Below, piece by piece: positions 40,647 to 48,228 of a stretch of 64,000 bases of DNA. Source of the DNA: Microvirga arsenatis (GTDB lineage Bacteria; Pseudomonadota; Alphaproteobacteria; Rhizobiales; Beijerinckiaceae). Under the pieces are notes generated by a model that searched no databases, had not been told where the DNA came from, and was given only the letters and a program-made list of their open reading frames with translations. The DNA lies in NCBI RefSeq assembly GCF_009910705.1, contig NZ_JAAAXJ010000002.1, positions 310,001 to 374,000 of the forward strand, given 5' to 3'. A program made the translations under genes and the position numbers. The first letter of the stretch is position 1. Every line of letters starts with the position of its first letter.

Positions 40647-40678
40647 ATTCCAGACGAACGAACATCGGACTTTCAACA

Positions 40679-41428
40679 ATGCACAGACCTCTTCGCGGAG
40701 GCTGGTCGTGGCTGCCATCCGTGCGCCCACCGACCGCCTTCCTTGCGCTCGCCGCAGCCCTCCTGATGCTGTCGCTCTCCAGCCTGGAGGCGCTCGCCCA
40801 TGCCGTCGCCGAGGGCGATAAGGGCTACATCCAGGAGATCACCGGGGTTCACCTGATCCCCTTCGTCTATCTCGGCGCCAAGCACATGGTGACCGGCTAC
40901 GACCACATCCTGTTCCTGCTCGGGGTGATCTTCTTCCTCTACCGGGCCAAGGACATCGGGCTCTATGTCAGCCTGTTCGCCCTCGGCCACTCCCTGACGA
41001 TGATCTTCGGCGTCCTCTACGGGATCAGCGTCAGCGCCTACCTGATCGACGCCATCATCGGCTTCTCGGTTGTCTACAAGGCGCTTGACAACCTTGGCGC
41101 CTTCCAGCGCTGGTTCGGCTTCCAGCCCAACACCAAGCTGGCCACCCTGATCTTCGGCCTGTTCCACGGCTTCGGCCTAGCTGCGAAGATCCAGGAATAT
41201 GACGTCTCGCCCGACGGGCTGCTGCCGAACCTGCTTGCCTTCAACGTCGGCGTGGAGATCGGCCAGCTTCTGGCGCTCTCCGCAATCCTGATCCTGATGG
41301 GCTACTGGCGCCGCACCGACGGCTTCTTCCGCCACGCCTACACCGCCAACGTCGCGATGATGAGCGCTGGCTTCGTGCTGATCGGCATGCAGCTCACGGG
41401 CTACTTCGTCGCGACGCCTGCCACCTGA
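40679..41428 (+). CDS. HupE/UreJ-family nickel-type membrane protein
   Basis: A 249-residue membrane protein with a signal peptide and about six helices. The HupE/UreJ signatures are GAKHMVTGYDHILFLLGV with His/Asp ligands, FALGHSLTM and GLFHGFGLAA. HupE proteins move nickel. The next genes (transmembrane anchor protein, YqaA-like) are usual companions of this HupE group in metal islands. The leader gene at 40238 precedes it. Confidence 0.88.
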   Translation: MHRPLRGGWSWLPSVRPPTAFLALAAALLMLSLSSLEALAHAVAEGDKGYIQEITGVHLIPFVYLGAKHMVTGYDHILFLLGVIFFLYRAKDIGLYVSLFALGHSLTMIFGVLYGISVSAYLIDAIIGFSVVYKALDNLGAFQRWFGFQPNTKLATLIFGLFHGFGLAAKIQEYDVSPDGLLPNLLAFNVGVEIGQLLALSAILILMGYWRRTDGFFRHAYTANVAMMSAGFVLIGMQLTGYFVATPAT

Positions 41429-41453
41429 TCCCTCGAACACAAGGAACACACCG

Positions 41454-42125
41454 ATGTACAACACCGACATGCCCACCCGCGCCGAACTCCCGTCCTCGGC
41501 CCAGCTCGTGCGCTCCACCTTCATAGCGGCCGGGGTCGCCGCAGCACTCCTCGTCACGGTCGTGCTGCCGTCCGAGTACGGCATTGACCCAACCGGTGCC
41601 GGACGTGCGCTCGGCCTCACCGAGATGGGCGAGATCAAGACTCAGCTCGCCGATGAGGCGGAGGCCGACCGGGCCAAGGATCAGGCCGGCCAGACGCCCG
41701 CCGCTCCTGTGGCACCCACTACGCCGGCTCCCGAGCAGCGCTCCAGCCTGCTCGGTGCGATCTTCGCACAACTCGTGATCGGATCGGCGCAGGCCCAGAC
41801 CCCCGCGGCCAAGTCGCAGGAGATCGTGGTCACCCTCCAGCCCGGCGAGGGCACCGAGGTGAAGGCCGACATGAAGCAGGGCGCGAAGCTGACCTATTCC
41901 TGGAAAGTCGACGGCGGCACGGTCAACCACGACACCCATGGGGCAGGCCCAGGCGGCAAGGAAGTCTCTTACTCGAAGGGCCGCGGCGTTCCAGGTGACG
42001 AGGGTGAGATTACGGCGGGCTTCGACGGCGGCCATGGCTGGTTCTGGCGCAACCGCGGCTCCGCCCCGGTCACGGTCAAGCTGACCGCGAGCGGTGACTT
42101 CGGCAGCCTGAAGCAGGCGAAATAG
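41454..42125 (+). CDS. Transmembrane anchor protein of HupE-type metal cluster
   Basis: A 223-residue protein with one membrane helix near residues 20-42 (STFIAAGVAAALLVTVVLPS), an Ala/Pro-rich linker, and a C-terminal periplasmic beta-rich domain (EIVVTLQPGEGTEVKADMKQGAKLTYSW is the start of it, given here only as landmarks EIVVTLQPG and KLTYSWKVD). His residues in NHDTHGAG and GGHGWFW could bind metal. It lies 26 bases after hupE and is known only as a companion of such genes. Confidence 0.75.
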   Translation: MYNTDMPTRAELPSSAQLVRSTFIAAGVAAALLVTVVLPSEYGIDPTGAGRALGLTEMGEIKTQLADEAEADRAKDQAGQTPAAPVAPTTPAPEQRSSLLGAIFAQLVIGSAQAQTPAAKSQEIVVTLQPGEGTEVKADMKQGAKLTYSWKVDGGTVNHDTHGAGPGGKEVSYSKGRGVPGDEGEITAGFDGGHGWFWRNRGSAPVTVKLTASGDFGSLKQAK

Positions 42126-42182
42126 GCGGGTCTCCCTGCGGGCTTCCTCACCGAAGTTCGCAGGGACCGCCATGGAAATCCT

Positions 42183-42620
42183 ATGGAACATTGGCTCGAA
42201 TACCTCGGACTGGCCGGGGCTGCCTTCCTGTCGGCGACGATCTTCCCGTTCCAGTCGGAGGTGGTTCTCTTCGGCATGCTGGTGGCCGAGCACTATCAGG
42301 TTTGGCTGCTCGTGCTCGCCGCGAGCTTCGGCAACATCCTCGGCTCCTGCGTGAACTGGTTCCTGGGCCGCTTCATCGCGTATTTCGAGGACCGTCGGTG
42401 GTTCCCGCTTACCAAGAAGCAGGTCGTCAAGGCCGAGGGCTGGTATCACCGCTACGGGCGATGGTCCCTGCTGCTGTCGTGGGTGCCGATCATCGGCGAC
42501 CCGCTCACCATCGTGGCCGGCGTCCTGCGTGAGCCTTTCCCGGTGTTTCTCGCCTTGATAGTGGTAGCCAAGACCGCCCGCTACCTCGCGGTCACCGGGC
42601 TGACGCTGGGGTGGATGTAG
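42183..42620 (+). CDS. YqaA/DedA-like small membrane protein
   Basis: A 145-residue membrane protein with the YqaA features FPFQSEVVLFGMLV, GNILGSCVNWFLGR and LLSWVPIIGDPLTIVAGVLR. YqaA proteins belong to the SNARE-associated/DedA superfamily and are about this size. They often accompany metal-resistance genes; their transport role is not settled. A diverged fragment of the same family lies in reverse orientation just downstream (42776-42844). Confidence 0.85.
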   Translation: MEHWLEYLGLAGAAFLSATIFPFQSEVVLFGMLVAEHYQVWLLVLAASFGNILGSCVNWFLGRFIAYFEDRRWFPLTKKQVVKAEGWYHRYGRWSLLLSWVPIIGDPLTIVAGVLREPFPVFLALIVVAKTARYLAVTGLTLGWM

Positions 42621-42622
42621 GC

Positions 42623-42771
42623 ATGGTGTCCCTGATCGCGGTTCAGAAATGGATCCGCCAGTCGATCACCGCGGACCTGAATGCCTTCGCAGCGACCCAC
42701 GACTGGGCAGCCCTGTTCCTCGTCCTGCCGCTGGGGATCCTGTTTGGGGCCTGCGCATGTGCTGATCCCGG
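42623..42771 (+). pseudogene. Remnant of NicO/RcnA-type nickel/cobalt exporter (N-terminal part)
   Basis: The frame reads MVSLIAVQKWIRQSI, then NAFAATHDWAALFLVLPLGILFGA, then ACADPGA. This parallels the conserved region of NicO-family exporters, where DW-ALF--LPLGI-FGA is followed by HALTPGH; here the His and following residues are lost and the remaining protein is absent. It begins 3 bases after the YqaA-like stop, so it was probably the next gene of the nickel operon before being cut. Confidence 0.6.
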
Positions 42772-42775
42772 GGCC

Positions 42776-42844
42776 CAGAATGAGGAGACACCGTTGGTAA
42801 TGCTCCGACACGAGGAGCCCGAACAGCACGACCTCGGACTGAAT
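42776..42844 (-). pseudogene. Reversed fragment of a second YqaA/DedA-like gene
   Basis: On the minus strand this encodes IQSEVVLFGLLVSEHYQRC, matching FQSEVVLFGMLVAEHYQVW of the intact gene at 42183-42620. Only about 23 residues remain. It marks a rearrangement between the nickel operon and the minus-strand copper operon. Confidence 0.65.
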
Positions 42845-42904
42845 GGCAGCACCGTGCGGACAGGAACGCCGCCGCGAACAGACCGCCCTATTCTAGAATT
42901 TGGT

Positions 42905-44275
42905 TCAACCAACCAATCCTTCATGAGCTGCAGCCTCAGCTTCAACGAAGCGAACCGACAGGATGTCCGGCAAGTCCTCATCGCCAGGGCGCCGCTCGAC
43001 TGGACGCGCATCGAGCCGGGCACGTCGGGAGGGTGTCAGCAGACGGAGGAACTTCTTTGACGCGACCACCCCCAGGTTGGCCTGCTTGGACCGCCGCTCC
43101 ATCCGCGGCAGGGCGTTCATCGCAGGTCCGAGCACCGTGAACTCGGCGCGGCGTCCGTCATCGAAGACGCCGGCGAGGACAGGACCGCAGTGGAGCGTGG
43201 CGATGACATGCGTGCCCGACGGCATCTCGTCGTGGCTGCGCCAAGTGTTCAGGGGGCGCAGGATCTCATCGGCTGCGTCAAAGGCCCGGGCCGCCTGGTC
43301 CTCGGGTGAGCCTTCGAGGAACACCGCGAGAACGCCGTCCCCCAGGTACTTGTCAACGATGCCGCCGTGGCGTGAGACCGCGTCGTGGACGAAGCGTCGG
43401 AACGCCATCAAATCATCGATGACCTCGCGGCCCGGCCGTTCCCGGGTCAGCGCGGAGAAGCCGCGGATGTCCACGGCCAGCAGACAGGCATGGCGCTCCG
43501 TGACCTCCGCCGTCTCCTCGCTGGCCACCACCTCGGCGGCGATCCCCTCGGGCAGGAAGCGCGACAGGAGCATCCGGTCCCATCGCGCCTTCAGCACAGC
43601 CGCCCAGGCCAGCCGCGTGCGATGCACCGCGTAAAGGACGAAGCCCGCCGCCACCGCGAACGACAGAAAACCGAGCGTCTGCCGGAACGCGAAGGCGGGC
43701 GTGGGCCCGGTCGCGGGTAGCGACGCCGAATGCGTGAGCAGGGCTAGCGCCGTGAGCCAACCTCCTGCCACGATCCCGGCAAAGGCGGCGACAAGATCAC
43801 GGCGCAACCTCATCCCGGTCTGGATGAGAAGGAGAATGGCCGGCAGCAGGCTGACCGCATCCGTCGCGAGGAAGAGATCGTGGGCATCGCGCGGCAAGTG
43901 GTCGGCAATGACATAGACCGCCAGCACCGCGTCGGTCACCGTGGCAGCCCACGGCAGCCATCGACCGCCAATGGAAAAGCGTGACGCGAAAGCCAGCACG
44001 ACAGTCGTCAGGCAGTAGACCACCAGCACGATCCAGTGACCTTCCCGGTGGCCATGGCCGTATTCGAGGACGGCTCCGGCCCCGAGGATCGCCAGGACCA
44101 GAAGCCGCGGCACCAGGGCCCGACGGTCGAAGTCGTTTTCAGGTACTCGGGCAGCCCGCCGGTCGGGTGCCGACCAAGGACGGGCCTGCCTGGGCCATCG
44201 CTCTCCGGTGGGCGCGGATCCCGGCGGATCAGGTTCAGCATCCGGTGCCGTTGCGTGGCTGCGCCGGGCCCCCAT
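42905..44275 (-). CDS. Membrane adenylate/guanylate cyclase at the end of the copper operon
   Basis: About 456 residues from the ATG at 44275 (a start at 44338 is also possible; both overlap the preceding gene). The N-terminal half has about six helices. The C-terminal half is a class III cyclase catalytic domain with LLAVDIRGFSALT (first metal Asp), DKYLGDGVLAVF (second Asp) and a late TVLGPAMNALPRME region. It would make cAMP or cGMP. It is the last gene on the minus-strand copper operon and overlaps the PCuAC-like gene, so it is probably co-transcribed with it. The N-terminal 60 residues are Pro/Arg-rich and probably disordered. Confidence 0.8.
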   Translation of the reverse strand: MGARRSHATAPDAEPDPPGSAPTGERWPRQARPWSAPDRRAARVPENDFDRRALVPRLLVLAILGAGAVLEYGHGHREGHWIVLVVYCLTTVVLAFASRFSIGGRWLPWAATVTDAVLAVYVIADHLPRDAHDLFLATDAVSLLPAILLLIQTGMRLRRDLVAAFAGIVAGGWLTALALLTHSASLPATGPTPAFAFRQTLGFLSFAVAAGFVLYAVHRTRLAWAAVLKARWDRMLLSRFLPEGIAAEVVASEETAEVTERHACLLAVDIRGFSALTRERPGREVIDDLMAFRRFVHDAVSRHGGIVDKYLGDGVLAVFLEGSPEDQAARAFDAADEILRPLNTWRSHDEMPSGTHVIATLHCGPVLAGVFDDGRRAEFTVLGPAMNALPRMERRSKQANLGVVASKKFLRLLTPSRRARLDARPVERRPGDEDLPDILSVRFVEAEAAAHEGLVG

Positions 44276-44780
44276 CGGCGATCTTTGCGGTGTCTGGACC
44301 GGCACTCCGGGTCGAGCCGGTGGCGACGGGACCGACATGGAGCGTCAGCGGGCTCTCATAGGAGCCGAGAACCAGGCGCGCCGGAACCGTCGTGTCCGGC
44401 TCAAGGTCCCGGGCAAGGGGGCCGACCTCGATCCAGACCTTCCGGCCATCCAGGCTCTCCGTGGCGCCCGACCTGACCGGCAGCGTCCCGATCTCGCCGG
44501 TGCGTCCCTGGCCGAAGGATCCCATGATCCGCGATGGCTCCCCATCCGGCAGGCGCAGCCCCGTGATCAGAACGCGGTCCTCTCCGGAGTTGTCGACCGA
44601 GAAGGTGACGATGGCCGTCTCACCGGCCCGGGCCGGGGTGGCGGCGACCTGCGTGACCGTGACATCGCCGAAGACGGCTCCCTCGTCGTCAGCCCTGGCG
44701 AAGCAAGGCTGCAGGATGGAATAGGCTGCCATCGTCGCAACAGCCGCCCCGACGGCAACGAACCGCTTCATCGAATGCAT
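44235..44780 (-). CDS. Exported PCuAC/DUF461-like copper-associated protein
   Basis: A 181-residue exported protein (signal peptide MKRFVAVGAAVATMAAYSIL and following). The mature part is a beta-sandwich of the DUF461 type: FGDVTVTQVAATPARAGE, TIVTF-like IVTFSVDN, and DRVLITGLRLPDGEPS. The usual His/Met copper ligands of PCuAC are largely missing, so it may be structural or bind metal differently. It follows the DUF305-CusF fusion after 110 bases. Starts at 44780 or 44771 are both plausible. Confidence 0.7.
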   Translation of the reverse strand: MHSMKRFVAVGAAVATMAAYSILQPCFARADDEGAVFGDVTVTQVAATPARAGETAIVTFSVDNSGEDRVLITGLRLPDGEPSRIMGSFGQGRTGEIGTLPVRSGATESLDGRKVWIEVGPLARDLEPDTTVPARLVLGSYESPLTLHVGPVATGSTRSAGPDTAKIADGGPAQPRNGTGC

Positions 44781-44890
44781 AGAGGTTTCCTTGTTGTTGT
44801 TCTTGGATGCCGCCGGCCGCCGCGGCGACTCCGAAAGCGCGGCGGCCGGCGACGGTCCGCCCGGGGTTGGGACCGGACGGAGTCTCGTGG

Positions 44891-45865
44891 CTACCTGCCC
44901 TTGCGGATGCTGACGACGGAGATCTGCCCGTTCACGCGGTCAGCCTGGAACTGAACCTTGTCCCCCGCCTTCACGCCCTTGAGCACCGCCGGATCCTGCA
45001 CCCGGAACACCATGGTCATAGCATCCATGTTCAGATTGGGGATTGGCCCATGGTCGATGGTGACTTTGCCCTGGGCGGTGTCGACCTTCTCGACCGTGCC
45101 GGACACCGTGGGGAGGTTCGTCGCGGCGGCCGGCTGGGCCGCAGGCCGGGTCGGAGATGGCTGGGGCCTGCCGGTCTCAATCCTCACGACGGAGATCTGG
45201 CCGTTCACGCGGTCGGCCTGGAACTGGATCTTGTCGCCTTCCTTCACGCCCTGGAGGATGGCAGGGTCCTGGGCACGGAAGACCATCGTCATCGCGTCCA
45301 TGTTTAGGTTCGGGATCGCGCCGTGATCGATGGTGACCTTGCCGCCACTGGCATCCACCTTCTCAACCGTGCCGGAGACCATCGGTAGATTGCTTGCGGC
45401 GGGTTGTGCAGCGGGCTGCGCCGGTGCGGTTGCCTGGACCTGGGCGGTCTGCCCAGCCTTCTGGTCAAGCGGCCCGGACCCATGCGGCGGCTGGTCCAAC
45501 CGGGCGCGGTAGTCGGGCTGCCGGTTGCGGACCTGCCATTCCTTCAGCTCGCTGATCTGCTTCTGCTGCTCGTCGAGGATCTTCTGCGCAACCTGGCGGA
45601 GCTTCTCGTCAGCACCGTGCTCCAAGTGCGTCCGGGCAAGGAAGATCAGGTCCTCGTGGTGGGCGATGAGCAGCGCGGCGAAATCCTTATCGGGATCGCC
45701 GGCGAGCTTCATGTCCTTGAAGCGGTCGTCCATGACCTCGCGGACGCGTTCGTAGGCAGCCAGCGCACCCTTGGCCGGCTGCGCCTGTGCAATCTGGTCC
45801 GGGCCGATGGCGACGACAGCCAGCAGGGTCCCGAGTGCGGAGAGGGTGGTGGTCAGGCGTTTCAT
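44891..45865 (-). CDS. DUF305-CusF-CusF fusion copper-binding protein
   Basis: A 324-residue exported protein from the ATG at 45865. Domain order: signal peptide (to about 30), a DUF305-like helical domain (AALLIAHHEDLIFLARTHLE, with HH as in DUF305), a Pro/Gln/Ala linker, a CusF domain (VTIDHGAIPNLNMDAMTMVF), a second linker with PSPTRPAAQPAA, and another CusF domain (VTIDHGPIPNLNMDAMTMVF). Each CusF has His and paired Met, with Met in place of the usual Trp. It could hold several Cu(I) and feed the Cus pump or the multicopper oxidase. Confidence 0.88.
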   Translation of the reverse strand: MKRLTTTLSALGTLLAVVAIGPDQIAQAQPAKGALAAYERVREVMDDRFKDMKLAGDPDKDFAALLIAHHEDLIFLARTHLEHGADEKLRQVAQKILDEQQKQISELKEWQVRNRQPDYRARLDQPPHGSGPLDQKAGQTAQVQATAPAQPAAQPAASNLPMVSGTVEKVDASGGKVTIDHGAIPNLNMDAMTMVFRAQDPAILQGVKEGDKIQFQADRVNGQISVVRIETGRPQPSPTRPAAQPAAATNLPTVSGTVEKVDTAQGKVTIDHGPIPNLNMDAMTMVFRVQDPAVLKGVKAGDKVQFQADRVNGQISVVSIRKGR

Positions 45866-45944
45866 GGCAGTCTCTCGCTGGACAGAGGGAGGGGCCGCCC
45901 CGCAACGGTGGGTCTCGGGCACCGGTTGCGGGGCGGCTAGGGCG

Positions 45945-46235
45945 TTATTTGCCCTTCTTGATCGAGGTGACGGAGATCTGGCCGTTCACGCGGTCGGCCG
46001 TGAACTGCACCTTGTCTCCGGCCTTCACGTCCTTGAGCAGGGCGGGGTCCTGAGCGCGGAACACCATGGACATGGCATCCATGTTGAGATTCGGGATTGG
46101 CCCGTGGTCGATGGTGATCTTGCCTTGGGCGGTGTCGACCTTCTCAACCGTGCCGGACACGGTCGGCAGGCTCTGCGCGAAGGCGGCGCCGGAGAGGCTC
46201 AAGGCCGCAATCAGGCTGATGGCGATACGTTTCAT
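45945..46235 (-). CDS. cusF: CusF-like periplasmic Cu+/Ag+ chaperone
   Basis: A 96-residue exported protein: signal peptide ending near AAFAQ and one CusF domain with ITIDHGPIPNLNMDAMSMVF. It is nearly identical in its core to both CusF domains of the fusion encoded next to it, so the fusion probably arose by duplication of this gene. AGGAG precedes the ATG. In Cus systems CusF passes Cu(I) to CusB/CusA, which are encoded at 52564-57209. Confidence 0.9.
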   Translation of the reverse strand: MKRIAISLIAALSLSGAAFAQSLPTVSGTVEKVDTAQGKITIDHGPIPNLNMDAMSMVFRAQDPALLKDVKAGDKVQFTADRVNGQISVTSIKKGK

Positions 46236-46276
46236 ATAAAACTCCTGGTTCGGATGGTGGCGAGGAGATCGGGTTG

Positions 46277-46765
46277 TCACTTGACGACCACGGTGCCGTG
46301 CATGCCGGACTCGTAGTGGCCGGGGATCAGGCAGGCGAATTCGAAGGTGCCGGGCTTGGTGAACTGCCACACCATCTCCCCGCCCTTGCTGACGGCCAGG
46401 CGCCGGGCATTCGGATCGTCGTGCTCCATGTCCGGGTTCTTCTGCATCTCGATCTTGTGCTTGGCGTTGCTCTCGACGGTGTCGAGGACAAACTCGTGAT
46501 CGACCTTGCCGTTGTTCTTGAGGACGAACTTGATCTGCTCGCCCTGGCGCACCTCCACCTTGTCGGGGAAGTAGACCATCTTGCCGTCGTCGGTTTCCCT
46601 CATGCTGATGGACACGACACGGGCCGGCTTCTTTGGGTCGCCGGGCTTGCCGTACGCGGCTTCCTTGTCATGTCCGTGCCCGGCTGCTCCAGGGCCCGCG
46701 AGCGCGAGTCCGGCCGAGAGGGCAAGGACCGCGAGGCCGGTGCCGAAGGTCAGGATGTGCTTCAT
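46277..46765 (-). CDS. Cupredoxin-domain periplasmic protein
   Basis: A 162-residue exported protein (signal peptide ending near ALAGP) with a His-rich start (AAGHGHDKEA) and a plastocyanin/azurin-like copper site: His in VDHEF, then FACLIPGHYESGM giving Cys, His and Met ligands. It would carry single electrons or copper in the periplasm, perhaps to the multicopper oxidase encoded next. It lies between cusF and the oxidase gene with spacings of 27-42 bases, within one operon. Confidence 0.9.
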   Translation of the reverse strand: MKHILTFGTGLAVLALSAGLALAGPGAAGHGHDKEAAYGKPGDPKKPARVVSISMRETDDGKMVYFPDKVEVRQGEQIKFVLKNNGKVDHEFVLDTVESNAKHKIEMQKNPDMEHDDPNARRLAVSKGGEMVWQFTKPGTFEFACLIPGHYESGMHGTVVVK

Positions 46766-46792
46766 CGTTGAGTGCTCCTAGTCTGTGATGGA

Positions 46793-48208
46793 TCAGTGAT
46801 TGCCGTGTCCGCCGGCCTTGGCCGCGCGAACGGGACGCTTGCGGGGGTCGACGGCGCGGAACTCAGTCGCCTTCACGCCGCTGTCTGGGGACGTGCCGCG
46901 GGCAGGCTCGGCGAGCTTCTCGCCGGTCCACTCGTAGGCGACCGTGCCCTCCGGGTGCTTGTACCAACCCGGATCCTTGTAATCGTCGTGGGCCAGGCCG
47001 GGCCTGACCTTCACGACCGAGAACATGCCGCCCATCTCGATGGGTCCAAACTGGCCGTAACCCGTCATCATCGGCAGCGTGTTGTCGGGCAGCGGCATCT
47101 CCATCGAGCCCATCTCGCCCATGCCGGCGCCGCCCATCGGCATGTAGCCCGGCGCGATCTTCTTCAGCGCCGGTGCAGTCTTGTTCATGTTGACGCCGAT
47201 GAAGGTGCGCACGTCGTGGCCCATGGCATTCATGGTGTGGTGGCTCTTATGGCAGTGGATCGCCCAGTCACCGGGCGCATCGGCCACGAACTCGAACGCG
47301 CGCATCTGCCCGACGGCTACGTCAATGGAGACCTCCGGCCACGCTGCTCCCTCCGGCACCCAGCCGCCATCCGTGCCCGTGACCTTGAAGTCGTAGCCGT
47401 GCATGTGGATCGGGTGGTTTGTCATCGTCAGGTTGCCGAACCGGACGCGGACTTTGTCGCCCTGGCGCACCACGAGTGGATCGATGCCGGGGAACACGCG
47501 GGTGTTCCAGCACCAGAGGTTAAAGTCCGTCATCTCGTTGACCCGGGGCACGTAGCTTCCGGCTTCGATGTCAAACGCGTTGAGCAGGAACACGAAGTCA
47601 CGGTCCACGCGGCGCTCGGCCGGGTCGCGCGGGTGCACGACGAAAAAGCCCATCATGCCCATCGCCATCTGCACCATCTCGTCCGAATGCGGGTGGTACA
47701 TGAAGGTGCCGGACTTTTGCAGGACGAACTCGTAGACGAACGTCTTGCCCGGCGGGATGTGCGGCTGGGTCAGGCCGCCGACGCCGTCCATGCCGTTGGG
47801 CAGGAGCTGGCCGTGCCAGTGCACCGCCGTGTTCTCCGGCAGCTTGTTGGTGACGAAGATGCGCACCTTGTCGCCCTCGACGGCTTCAATGGTCGGGCCC
47901 GGCGACTGGCCGTTGTAGCCCCACAGGTGCGCCTTCATGCCGGGCGCGAGCTCGCGCACGACGGGTTCAGCGACGAGATGGAACTCCTTCCAGTCGCCGT
48001 TCTGGCGCCACGGCAGCGTCCAGCCGTTGAGGGTGACCACGGGCTGGTAGTCCGGCCCGCTCTTCGGGTAGAGCGGCGGCTGCATCGTGGCCTCGGTCAT
48101 GGTGGGCGCCTCGGGCAGGCTTGCGGCCTGGGTGCGCCCGCTGATCATGGAGGCTCCGGCGAGGGCTAATCCCCCTGCGCCGAGAAAACCTCTTCGCGAT
48201 ACGGTCAT
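46793..48208 (-). CDS. Periplasmic multicopper oxidase (Tat-exported)
   Basis: A 471-residue protein with a twin-arginine signal (SRRGFLGAGGLALAG). Copper ligands are visible in four blocks: VHWHGQLLPNGMDG, MYHPHSDEM, HPIHMHGYDF and WAIHCHKSHHTMNAMGH, the last containing the Cys-His bridge and the type 1 site. It probably oxidises Cu(I) to the less toxic Cu(II), like CueO/CopA oxidases. AGGAG precedes the ATG at 48208. It is a core gene of the copper operon. Confidence 0.93.
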   Translation of the reverse strand: MTVSRRGFLGAGGLALAGASMISGRTQAASLPEAPTMTEATMQPPLYPKSGPDYQPVVTLNGWTLPWRQNGDWKEFHLVAEPVVRELAPGMKAHLWGYNGQSPGPTIEAVEGDKVRIFVTNKLPENTAVHWHGQLLPNGMDGVGGLTQPHIPPGKTFVYEFVLQKSGTFMYHPHSDEMVQMAMGMMGFFVVHPRDPAERRVDRDFVFLLNAFDIEAGSYVPRVNEMTDFNLWCWNTRVFPGIDPLVVRQGDKVRVRFGNLTMTNHPIHMHGYDFKVTGTDGGWVPEGAAWPEVSIDVAVGQMRAFEFVADAPGDWAIHCHKSHHTMNAMGHDVRTFIGVNMNKTAPALKKIAPGYMPMGGAGMGEMGSMEMPLPDNTLPMMTGYGQFGPIEMGGMFSVVKVRPGLAHDDYKDPGWYKHPEGTVAYEWTGEKLAEPARGTSPDSGVKATEFRAVDPRKRPVRAAKAGGHGNH

Positions 48209-48228
48209 TGGGTTTCTCCTCAAAGATT

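Noticed and set aside
46772..48169. 465-residue plus-strand frame rich in His and Val
   Set aside because: It is the antisense shadow of the multicopper oxidase; the His richness comes from reversed GTG/CAC codons.
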